A stretch of DNA of 6,739 nucleotides from Aliterella sp. RAGGC_92 (lineage in GTDB: Bacteria; Cyanobacteriota; Cyanobacteriia; Cyanobacteriales; Chroococcidiopsidaceae). The stretch lies in NCBI GenBank assembly GCA_030826005.1, contig JAPJOW010000003.1, positions 34,414-41,152 of the forward strand, read 5' to 3'. A model generated the notes under the pieces. It searched no databases. It saw only the letters and a program-made list of their open reading frames with translations, and was not told the DNA's origin. Shown here one piece after another: positions 1 to 5,505 of the stretch. How positions within the stretch are numbered: the first letter of the stretch is position 1; each line of letters begins with the position of its first letter. The position numbers and the translations under genes are program-made.

Positions 1-286
1 TTCCGGGGGTAGTATCGTCTGGAGTCGCCGGATCGGGCGCTGTAGGATTTGGAGATGGTTCGGGACTGCTTGTAGTTCCACTTGTTCCCGTCGCCGGAGT
101 ACTGCTAGAAGCGCCACCAGGACAACGAGAGTTGAGCGGAAAACGCTCGCAAAGAATTTTAAACCCTTCTGGGGAAAGTTCGATTTCTGGAGTTTTCGTC
201 TCAGTACTGGTCTGGGCTAAAGCAACGCTACCAGTTACTGCCAATGCAAATGTTGTGCAAATGATGGTTAAATATTTCGCCTTCAC
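1..286 (-). CDS. Partial secreted protein, Cys motif plus Pro/Thr-rich tail
   Basis: This gene is read on the minus strand and runs off the left edge, so only about 95 N-terminal residues are visible. The start is a GTG at 286-284. An in-frame TAA at 304-302 lies just upstream, and a GAGG (299-296) sits 9 bases before the GTG as a ribosome binding site. The protein opens with a typical Sec signal peptide: Lys residues at 2 and 4, a hydrophobic stretch to about residue 23, and a likely cut after AVTGSVALA before QTSTE. The mature part carries LSPEGFKILCERFPLNSRC followed by PGG, with two Cys, then a low-complexity Ser/Thr/Pro/Gly/Asp tail. The SPEG...CERFPLNSRC segment looks like one I recall from small exported cyanobacterial proteins of unknown function. 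The visible fraction supports export to the periplasm or outside, but no activity can be named. It is divergent from the PBP gene. Confidence 0.8.
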   Translation of the reverse strand, partial: MKAKYLTIICTTFALAVTGSVALAQTSTETKTPEIELSPEGFKILCERFPLNSRCPGGASSSTPATGTSGTTSSPEPSPNPTAPDPATPDDTTPG

Positions 287-295
287 ACCAATTAA

Positions 296-299
296 CCTC
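296..299 (-). promoter_or_regulatory. Ribosome binding site (GAGG) of the secreted-protein gene
   Basis: On the minus strand GAGG lies 9 bases before the GTG at 286. It supports the GTG start, since no in-frame ATG exists between the upstream stop and this point. Confidence 0.5.
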
Positions 300-466
300 G
301 ATTAAGCTTTCCGAATATTAGAACAAAGGATAGGACTGCAAAAATCTACCTTAATACAGATGTCTAACTTAGATTAATATGCTCTTTAAAATATTAAATC
401 GATGAAATTTAGACGGCAACCCGGTTTTACAGCTTGCAAGTAAAATAGATTTAATTAAAAATTTTA

Positions 467-472
467 TATACT
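467..472 (+). promoter_or_regulatory. Possible -10 box (TATACT) for the PBP gene
   Basis: TATACT matches the bacterial sigma-70 -10 consensus at five of six positions and lies 42 bases before the PBP start codon. There is no recognisable -35 hexamer at the usual spacing, so this is only a candidate in a very AT-rich stretch. Confidence 0.25.
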
Positions 473-514
473 TAATTTTAAGTTGTAAAATTGGTAACTA
501 AGTAATTGTAAAAT

Positions 515-2779
515 ATGAGTCCTCCACAGCCTCCTGTAAAACCGCAAACATTTGTGGGGCAAGTAACCCAAGCAGTACAAACAATTCAAGCAAAAGTAAA
601 TTTTCAAGCACTAGCACTCAATCCCAAAGCTAGAGTACCAGAACTGTGGATACAGGAGGCAGGAGCAGATAAAGCAGAAGTTTACCCATTGTTAGGCGAT
701 CGCTATTTACTCGGTCGCAGTTCCAAGTCTTGCGATATAGTTGTCCGCAATCCAGTAGTCAGCCAAGTACATTTATCGCTGTCGCGCAATGCCCAAAAAC
801 GGACTTCACCTTTTACGATTAAGGATGAAAATTCGACCAACGGCATTTATCAAGGCAAGCGGCGAATTAAGCAACTAAAACTGCGTGACGGCGATGTATT
901 TACCCTCGGCCCGCCAGAACTTGCCGCTACGGTGCGTGTGCAGTATGTAGATCCACCACCAATGTATATCAAAGCCGCTACTTGGGGGGCTTATGGAGTT
1001 AGTGGAGTAACAGCACTTCTAGCTTTAGCCGTTGGTGTGGAGTGGATGAAATTTTCTGTAACGCCGTTGCCGACACCAACCCAAGGCCCGGTAGTTATTT
1101 ACGCCCGCGATGGCGAAACGCCTTTACGTCCGCCTCGGACAACAGCGCACGTCGATATGAAGCGCTTATCAGACTTTTCACCTTATTTACCTAAAGCCGT
1201 AGTAGCATCAGAAGACAGCCGCTATTATTGGCACGTGGGAGTCGATCCGATTGGCATACTGCGGGCGGTAACTATCAATTTGCAGGGCAAAAGATTTCAG
1301 CAAGGAGCAAGTACTGTTACTCAGCAAGTTGCCCGTAGCTTGTTTCGAGACTATGTAGGTGCGGAAGATTCTTTAGGACGCAAGCTAAAAGAGGCGGTAG
1401 TAGCTTTAAAGTTAGAGACATTTTATAGCAAAGATTTTCTGTTGCTAACGTACTTAAATCGAATTTATGTAGGTTCGGATACTTACGGTTTTGAAGATGC
1501 GGCGCGTTACTACTTCGATCTTCCAGCCAAAGACTTAAGCTTGGCGCAATCAGCTACTTTAGTGGGAATTTTACCTGCTCCTAATGCTTTTGATTTGTGC
1601 GGTGATAGCGGTGGTTTAAAAGCAATAGACTATCGCAACCGAGTTATAGCGCGGATGCTAGAACAAGGCTTTGTCAATCAAGATGAAGCAAATAGAGCTA
1701 GGCGATCGCCTATTGAAATTAGCCGTAAAGTCTGCCAGCAGCAAGCAAATACGATCGCTCCTTATTTTTATGCGTCGGTATTTCAAGAATTGCAACGCTT
1801 GCTAGGCAAAGATTTAGCTAACGAAGGTAATTTTATTATCGAAACGCAGCTAGATCCTAAAATGCAGGCACAAGCAGAATCGGCTTTGCGGAATACTGTA
1901 AGTAACGCGGGTGGTAGCTATGGCTTTTCCCAAGGAGCAGTTGTCACTCTCGATGCCAGTACTGGCGGCGTAAGAGCGCTAGTAGGAGGGACGAGTTATC
2001 GTACAAGTCAGTTTAATCGAGCTATTCAAGCCAAACGCCAACCTGGTTCGACTTTTAAGCTATTTACTTATACTTCAGCCATCGAACAAGGCATATCCCC
2101 AGGAAAAGTTTACTCTTGCGCGCCTCTAAGCTGGAGCGGACAAGGATATCGCGGTTGCGAACGCTCTAGCGGCAGTATAGATATGGCAACGGGACTTGCG
2201 CTATCGGAAAATGCGATCGCTTTGCGAGTAGCTCAAGATGTGGGGCTAAATAAAGTAGTTAAAATGGCAACGCGATTAGGTGTTACTTCTCCCCTCAATC
2301 CCGTACCGGGATTAGTTTTGGGGCAAAGCGAGGTTAGCGTGTTAGAAATGACGGGAGCTTTTGGGGCAATTTCTAACAATGGCAAGTGGAATCGCGCTCA
2401 TTTAATTAGCCGGATTCTCGATAGCAGCGATTGTACTAATCGGGAAGATTTAAAAACTTGCCGAGTTATTTATAATTTTGAGCAAAGTCCCAATGCTAAC
2501 GTGCAAGTGTTATCGCCGCAGGTGGCAGATACAATGACAGCTATGCTCCGGGGAGTCGTAAAACGCGGTACGGGTAGAAGTGCAGCAATTGGTTTTGGGG
2601 AAGCAGGGAAAACTGGTACTACTAATAACAATGTAGATTTATGGTTTATTGGCTTTATTCCCAGCCAGCAAATTGTTACGGGGGTTTGGTTAGGAAATGA
2701 TAATAATTCACCTACATCCGGTAGTAGCGCTCAAGCGGCTCGGTTGTGGGGTAATTATATGCGAAAGGTTGTGCCGTGA
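515..2779 (+). CDS. Class A penicillin-binding protein with N-terminal FHA domain (PBP1A-type)
   Basis: This bifunctional peptidoglycan synthase polymerises lipid II into glycan strands and cross-links the peptides on the periplasmic face of the inner membrane. The 754 residues divide as follows. An FHA (phosphothreonine-binding) domain spans about 58-140, with GRSS (67-70), SQVH (83-86) and NSTNG (106-110). A single membrane anchor lies at about 155-175. The GT51 transglycosylase spans about 195-395, with EDSRYYWHVG (233-242, catalytic Glu233), QGASTVTQQ (263-271) and RKLKE (289-293, second Glu293). The transpeptidase spans about 440-750, with STFK (nucleophile Ser512, Lys515), SEN (564-566) and KTGT (699-702). 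All catalytic motifs are intact. No PASTA or other C-terminal extension is present. Six Cys lie outside the membrane, two pairs of them close in sequence (535/548, 640/649). There is no Shine-Dalgarno before the ATG, which is common in cyanobacteria. FHA at the N-terminus puts the sensor in the cytoplasm. The product call is firm; regulation through FHA is inferred. Confidence 0.95.
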   Translation: MSPPQPPVKPQTFVGQVTQAVQTIQAKVNFQALALNPKARVPELWIQEAGADKAEVYPLLGDRYLLGRSSKSCDIVVRNPVVSQVHLSLSRNAQKRTSPFTIKDENSTNGIYQGKRRIKQLKLRDGDVFTLGPPELAATVRVQYVDPPPMYIKAATWGAYGVSGVTALLALAVGVEWMKFSVTPLPTPTQGPVVIYARDGETPLRPPRTTAHVDMKRLSDFSPYLPKAVVASEDSRYYWHVGVDPIGILRAVTINLQGKRFQQGASTVTQQVARSLFRDYVGAEDSLGRKLKEAVVALKLETFYSKDFLLLTYLNRIYVGSDTYGFEDAARYYFDLPAKDLSLAQSATLVGILPAPNAFDLCGDSGGLKAIDYRNRVIARMLEQGFVNQDEANRARRSPIEISRKVCQQQANTIAPYFYASVFQELQRLLGKDLANEGNFIIETQLDPKMQAQAESALRNTVSNAGGSYGFSQGAVVTLDASTGGVRALVGGTSYRTSQFNRAIQAKRQPGSTFKLFTYTSAIEQGISPGKVYSCAPLSWSGQGYRGCERSSGSIDMATGLALSENAIALRVAQDVGLNKVVKMATRLGVTSPLNPVPGLVLGQSEVSVLEMTGAFGAISNNGKWNRAHLISRILDSSDCTNREDLKTCRVIYNFEQSPNANVQVLSPQVADTMTAMLRGVVKRGTGRSAAIGFGEAGKTGTTNNNVDLWFIGFIPSQQIVTGVWLGNDNNSPTSGSSAQAARLWGNYMRKVVP

Positions 2780-2788
2780 GATTGCATC

Positions 2789-2858
2789 GAGACAAGGGGA
2801 CAAGGAGATGGGGAGACAAAAGAGACAAGGGGACAAGGAGATGGGGAGATGGGGAGAC
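2789..2858 (+). repeat. Octanucleotide array, left (GAGACAAG / GGGACAAG / GAGATGGG)
   Basis: Read in steps of 8 from 2789, the units are GAGACAAG, GGGACAAG, GAGATGGG and GAGACAAA. After one extra A at 2821 come GAGACAAG, GGGACAAG, GAGATGGG, GAGATGGG and a partial GAGAC. This gives a nested larger duplication: 2789-2816 is identical to 2822-2849, a period of 33. The plus strand is nearly free of pyrimidines and has five GGGG runs (2796, 2810, 2829, 2843, 2851). It starts 9 bases after the PBP stop codon. It resembles the short tandemly repeated sequences known from cyanobacterial intergenic DNA. Confidence 0.9.
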
Positions 2859-2972
2859 TTGATAAATCTAGAGGTTTCTTTCTTTAAACTCTTTGGATAT
2901 ATCACTTTACCGGGTTTGGTTCTAAGTTTTTCTTCTTTGAGACAACAGATCGTTTAACAAGCGGATTATACT

Positions 2973-3020
2973 CACCTTGTCACCTTGTCACCTTGTCACC
3001 TTGTCACCTTGTCACCCTGT
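2973..3020 (-). repeat. Octanucleotide array, right (CACCTTGT x6, inverted to the left array)
   Basis: Five perfect copies of CACCTTGT are followed by one variant, CACCCTGT, exactly 48 bases. On the minus strand the unit is a rotation of GTGACAAG, which differs from the left-array units GAGACAAG and GGGACAAG only at the second base. The two arrays are therefore the same repeat family in opposite orientation. It ends 25 bases from the DUF4335 stop codon. The perfect copies suggest recent expansion or slippage. Confidence 0.92.
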
Positions 3021-3045
3021 TTTTATCAACAGACTCCTAAAAACC

Positions 3046-3996
3046 CTATTTGCTTTGCGCCCAATTAGTAATTTGCAATTTATTATCTTTGGCGAACACT
3101 ACCTTATATTGAGCTACGGGCTGAGGAGTCGGGTTTGGCGTGGCGCTAGTGGGAGTTAATAAGCTCCGCAATGGAGTTTGCTCAATTAGGTCGCTAGAGG
3201 CGGCATCAATCGCCTTGTATCCCACGATCGCACCATTTGACGATACAACTACTTGATAACTCAAGTCTTGGCTCAAAGATCGCGTTTTCCAAGCGGAGTC
3301 TAGCCGAGTGTATAGTTTTTGATTTAAAGCTTTCAACTGCGTTTCGTCCGTAATTTCTGGCGATTTAGCTACAGTGGACTGGCTGCTAGATTGCGATGCA
3401 GGCTTGGGTGGCTGCACTTCGGGGATGGGGACGAGAAAAAAGGCGATCGCTGCTAGGGCTAAACTCGATACTCCCAAGGCGGCGGGTACGGCTTGTTTGG
3501 CTACCTCTTGACGCGAAGTAACGTAACGCTTAGAAATAGGATTTATTTTCAGCGATAAGCTGGGTAAGGTACGGCTATCTGCTAATAACTGATCTACAGC
3601 TTCTACTAAATCAAATAGCTGCACTGTAGTTAAATCGATCTTAACTGGCGGGGCGACAGATTCCGATTGTGGAGTAGAACGGACGATTAATTGATGGCGG
3701 CGCTCGCTTAATTTGTGCAGTTGTACTAATTCTGGCTCGGAGTTTGACGCTTGGCGATGGGAAATTTTGCTTAAAAATTCTTGCGTGTAACTGCTTGCAG
3801 ACTTTACCAAACTCTCTAAAAATTCTCGTCCCCCACTTAATGGCGGTTGCCCAGAATTAGGAAAATGACATTCAACATTAACCACCATTGATAATACTGG
3901 TCTGCCGTCGGTGGGTGACGCGATCGCCGTCTTTTCGTCCAAACCCTCTACTACTAATACGCAGCTTGGCAAGCTGTACTTGCGTTGAATGGTCAT
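3046..3996 (-). CDS. DUF4335-family single-pass membrane protein
   Basis: The 316-residue product resembles the cyanobacterial DUF4335 family, whose function is unknown. The recognisable family start is MTIQRKYSLPSCVLVVEGL. An N-terminal region of about 1-150 looks like a folded soluble domain rich in beta strands, with VVNVECHFP at 39-47 and a helix at about 123-140. One hydrophobic segment lies at about 170-190 (PAALGVSSLALAAIAFFLVP). A Pro/Ser/Gln-rich linker runs from about 191 to 215. A smaller C-terminal domain (about 218-316) has a second Pro/Thr-rich insert at 281-294. The order suggests an N-terminal cytoplasmic domain and a C-terminal domain across the membrane, but orientation is inferred. 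The start ATG overlaps the stop of the upstream DUF3038-like gene as ATGA (3996-3993), so the two are in one operon and probably translationally coupled. No catalytic motif was seen. The family name is recognised by eye, not searched. Confidence 0.8.
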   Translation of the reverse strand: MTIQRKYSLPSCVLVVEGLDEKTAIASPTDGRPVLSMVVNVECHFPNSGQPPLSGGREFLESLVKSASSYTQEFLSKISHRQASNSEPELVQLHKLSERRHQLIVRSTPQSESVAPPVKIDLTTVQLFDLVEAVDQLLADSRTLPSLSLKINPISKRYVTSRQEVAKQAVPAALGVSSLALAAIAFFLVPIPEVQPPKPASQSSSQSTVAKSPEITDETQLKALNQKLYTRLDSAWKTRSLSQDLSYQVVVSSNGAIVGYKAIDAASSDLIEQTPLRSLLTPTSATPNPTPQPVAQYKVVFAKDNKLQITNWAQSK

Positions 3997-4604
3997 TCTA
4001 CTTCACCGTCAAACAAACTAATCCAAAACCGTTGCATTCCTGATGTTCCCGTACAAAACAGCAATTGTTCTAATAAGCTTAAAGCTAGTTCGTCCGATTT
4101 TTCTTTGCTGTGATAGGCGATCGCTCCCGATCTGCGAGGATTCATGCGGCTTTTGAAATGAACTTGAAAACGCTCTAAATAATTTGCCAGCCGTAGATTC
4201 TGTTCTAGGGGAATTTGCTTATCGCTCATTTGCTGAACGGCAATTAATAATTGGCGAATTGTTACGGTTAACCGCCGCGCTAAATAACAAGTCACGATCG
4301 CTAAGGCTTTGGCTTCAATTAAGCTCAATGGGCGGCGAGTATGCGCCCTTCTTAAGGGGTTAGTACTTCGCATCCGCCACAAGTTTACGCGATTTTTAAT
4401 AATATCTGTTAATTCTAACTCGCGGGCTAATCCTAAGATAGCTTCGGAGCCGCCAAGCTCTAAAGCTTCAATAGCTAGTAAAATCAAGTCAAGTTGTAAC
4501 CGAGTTCTTTGCGGACACGCTCTTTCTTCGACAGATGGATTTGGTAAACTGTCTAAAATTAATGGCAGTGATTCAACGGGTGTATCTAATGGCTGGACGC
4601 TCAC
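3993..4604 (-). CDS. DUF3038-family protein
   Basis: The 203-residue product has no signal peptide or membrane segment and resembles the cyanobacterial DUF3038 family of unknown function. After a variable N-terminus of about 30 residues, the core starts at CPQRTRLQLDLILLAIEALE (30-49) and looks almost entirely alpha-helical. It contains a basic stretch, LRRAHTRRPLSLIEAKALA (84-102), and Leu-rich helices to the C-terminus. The basic patch could bind nucleic acid or acidic lipid, but nothing specific supports either. The start is GTG at 4604-4602, with AAGG about 12 bases before it. No in-frame ATG exists upstream before the stop at 4670-4668. It is the first gene of a two-gene unit with the DUF4335-like gene, overlapping it by 4 bases. 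This tight pairing suggests the products act together, perhaps as a soluble partner recruited to a membrane protein. Confidence 0.8.
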   Translation of the reverse strand: MSVQPLDTPVESLPLILDSLPNPSVEERACPQRTRLQLDLILLAIEALELGGSEAILGLARELELTDIIKNRVNLWRMRSTNPLRRAHTRRPLSLIEAKALAIVTCYLARRLTVTIRQLLIAVQQMSDKQIPLEQNLRLANYLERFQVHFKSRMNPRRSGAIAYHSKEKSDELALSLLEQLLFCTGTSGMQRFWISLFDGEVE

Positions 4605-4688
4605 AAAAGCATTTTTCCTTACAAACTGGGCGGGTGCATAGGCTGTTCGCCAACAAATACATTTAAGTCAGATTTTTAGCTATTATTC

Positions 4689-4702
4689 CCAGCCTTGGCT
4701 GG
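4689..4702. repeat. 14-bp inverted repeat CCAGCC-TT-GGCTGG
   Basis: Two perfect 6-base arms around a 2-base centre lie 85 bases upstream of the DUF3038 gene start. Its GC-rich arms stand out in an AT-rich spacer. It could be an operator for a dimeric regulator or a small RNA hairpin. There is no T-run directly after it on either strand, so it is unlikely to be a terminator. Confidence 0.5.
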
Positions 4703-4892
4703 ATGATTAACTAATTTTTACTTAGTTGACTAAATTGTGCTGGTTTCCTTTGCCTAAACTTAAGCTTCTCTAAACAATAAAATTTAGCTCAAACTAGGTT
4801 GCGAAAACTCATATATCTTGCGTTCGACAAGAGAATTATGAAAAATCGAGCAATAAGCATCAATAAAAATGCGATTATCAGGACAATCTAAC

Positions 4893-4898
4893 TATGAT
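4893..4898 (+). promoter_or_regulatory. Possible -10 box (TATGAT) for apt
   Basis: TATGAT matches TATAAT at five of six positions and lies about 70 bases before the apt ATG. No convincing -35 hexamer is found 16 to 18 bases upstream, so this is a candidate only. Confidence 0.25.
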
Positions 4899-4966
4899 AG
4901 TGTACGATTTTTCCGATACTCTCTATTTTTAGAGCGATCGATTTATTGGATCTGCCTGCAAAGCTT

Positions 4967-5485
4967 ATGGATTTAAAATTACTGGTTCGCGACATTCCCG
5001 ATTTTCCCAAGCCCGGAATTATGTTCCGAGATATTACGACGTTACTTAGCGATTCTATGGGATTGCGCTGTACTATCGATCTCCTGGCGGAAAAAACAGC
5101 GAGTATGGGCTTAGATGCCGATTATATTATTGGCATGGAGTCGCGGGGCTTCATTATTGGCGCGCCGTTGGCTTATAAGTTGGCATTGGGGTTTATTCCC
5201 GTGCGTAAACCTGGTAAATTACCGGGGGCGGTGCATTCGGTTGAGTACGATTTGGAGTACGGTACGGATTGCCTGGAAGTCCATCAAGATGCTTTACTTC
5301 CTGGAAGTAAAGTATTAATTGTTGATGATTTAATTGCAACTGGGGGGACGGCAAAGGCTACGGCGCAGTTGGTGCAACGCATTGGCTGCGAATTAGTAGG
5401 TTTTGGCTTTATTATCGAGCTAAAAGATTTAAGGGGACGCGATCGCTTACCCTCGGTGCCGATTGTGTCGTTGATAGAATACTAA
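4967..5485 (+). CDS. apt: Adenine phosphoribosyltransferase
   Basis: Apt converts adenine and PRPP to AMP and pyrophosphate in the cytoplasm, the purine salvage route for adenine. The 172-residue product starting MDLKLLVRDIPDFPKPGI is a full-length type I phosphoribosyltransferase. Numbered from this ATG, it shows FRDITTLL (20-27), GMESRGFI (56-63), the RKPGKLPG loop (80-87) and the PRPP-binding motif VLIVDDLIATGGT (116-128) with its acidic pair and GGT. The frame stays open upstream to a TTG at 4946, but the family begins at MDLK and the seven extra residues are not expected, so ATG 4967 is chosen. No Shine-Dalgarno precedes either start. A transporter permease gene follows after 20 bases on the same strand, so the two are probably cotranscribed. 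All expected active-site motifs are present. Confidence 0.95.
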   Translation: MDLKLLVRDIPDFPKPGIMFRDITTLLSDSMGLRCTIDLLAEKTASMGLDADYIIGMESRGFIIGAPLAYKLALGFIPVRKPGKLPGAVHSVEYDLEYGTDCLEVHQDALLPGSKVLIVDDLIATGGTAKATAQLVQRIGCELVGFGFIIELKDLRGRDRLPSVPIVSLIEY

Positions 5486-5505
5486 CTAAAACTATTATCT
5501 AAAAT

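Larger units (their letters stand above)
287..514. promoter_or_regulatory. Divergent AT-rich control region between secreted protein and PBP
   Basis: This 228-bp spacer lies between two divergently read genes and must hold both promoters. It is strongly AT-rich from about 360 onward. On the plus strand TATACT at 467-472 is a plausible -10 box, which would give a leader of about 35 bases, but no good -35 box sits 16 to 18 bases before it. On the minus strand TAATAT (320-315) is a weak -10 candidate. GTAAAAT occurs three times, at 440-446, 485-491 and 508-514. TTTAATTAAA (450-459) is a perfect 10-bp palindrome, and TAAAAT (441-446) pairs with ATTTTA (461-466). No known regulator site was recognised. 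Confidence 0.5.
2780..3045. other. Convergent intergenic region filled by inverted octanucleotide arrays
   Basis: This 266-bp gap separates the stop codons of the plus-strand PBP gene and the minus-strand DUF4335 gene, so it is a 3'-to-3' junction. It holds two arrays of related 8-base units in opposite orientation (2789-2858 and 2973-3020), with 114 AT-rich bases between them. The right array is followed on the plus strand by TTTTT (3020-3024). Long open frames across this region encode only repeat-derived low-complexity peptides and are not credible genes. Confidence 0.8.
4605..4966. promoter_or_regulatory. Divergent control region between DUF3038 gene and apt
   Basis: This 362-base spacer separates the starts of two divergent genes and must contain both promoters. 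No open frame in it looks real. It holds several inverted repeats: CCAGCC-TT-GGCTGG (4689-4702), AACTAA...TTAGTT (4709-4714 and 4722-4727), TTAGTTGACTAA (4722-4733), AAAAATCG...CGATTTTT (4841-4848 and 4905-4912), and a small hairpin CTCTA-TTTT-TAGAG (4921-4934) about 33 bases before the apt ATG. A possible plus-strand -10 box is TATGAT (4893-4898), without a clear -35. No riboswitch or known operator was recognised. Confidence 0.5.

Noticed and set aside
2708..2905. Open frame of 65 codons on the minus strand
   Set aside because: It is antisense to the PBP 3' end and made of repeat-derived SPCL/LPISLSP sequence.
2697..2957. Open frame of 86 codons on the plus strand over the PBP end and the repeats
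   Set aside because: It overlaps the PBP gene out of frame and its middle is repeat-encoded RQGDKEMG units.
2973..3020. CRISPR array
   Set aside because: The 8-base units are contiguous with no spacers, and no cas gene is present.
2789..3024. Ordinary rho-independent terminator formed by the two arrays
   Set aside because: The loop would be over 110 bases, far beyond a normal intrinsic terminator, so it is reported as a repeat structure only.
2977..3159. Open frame of 60 codons on the plus strand
   Set aside because: It starts inside the CACCTTGT array and overlaps the DUF4335 gene antisense.
4309..4641. Open frame of 110 codons on the plus strand
   Set aside because: It is antisense to the DUF3038-like gene and has no recognisable protein features.
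4946..4966. Upstream TTG start adding seven residues to Apt
   Set aside because: The protein family begins at the MDLKLL Met, and TTG is a rare start without a ribosome binding site here.
5115..5318. Open frame of 67 codons on the plus strand
   Set aside because: It is an out-of-frame shadow inside apt.
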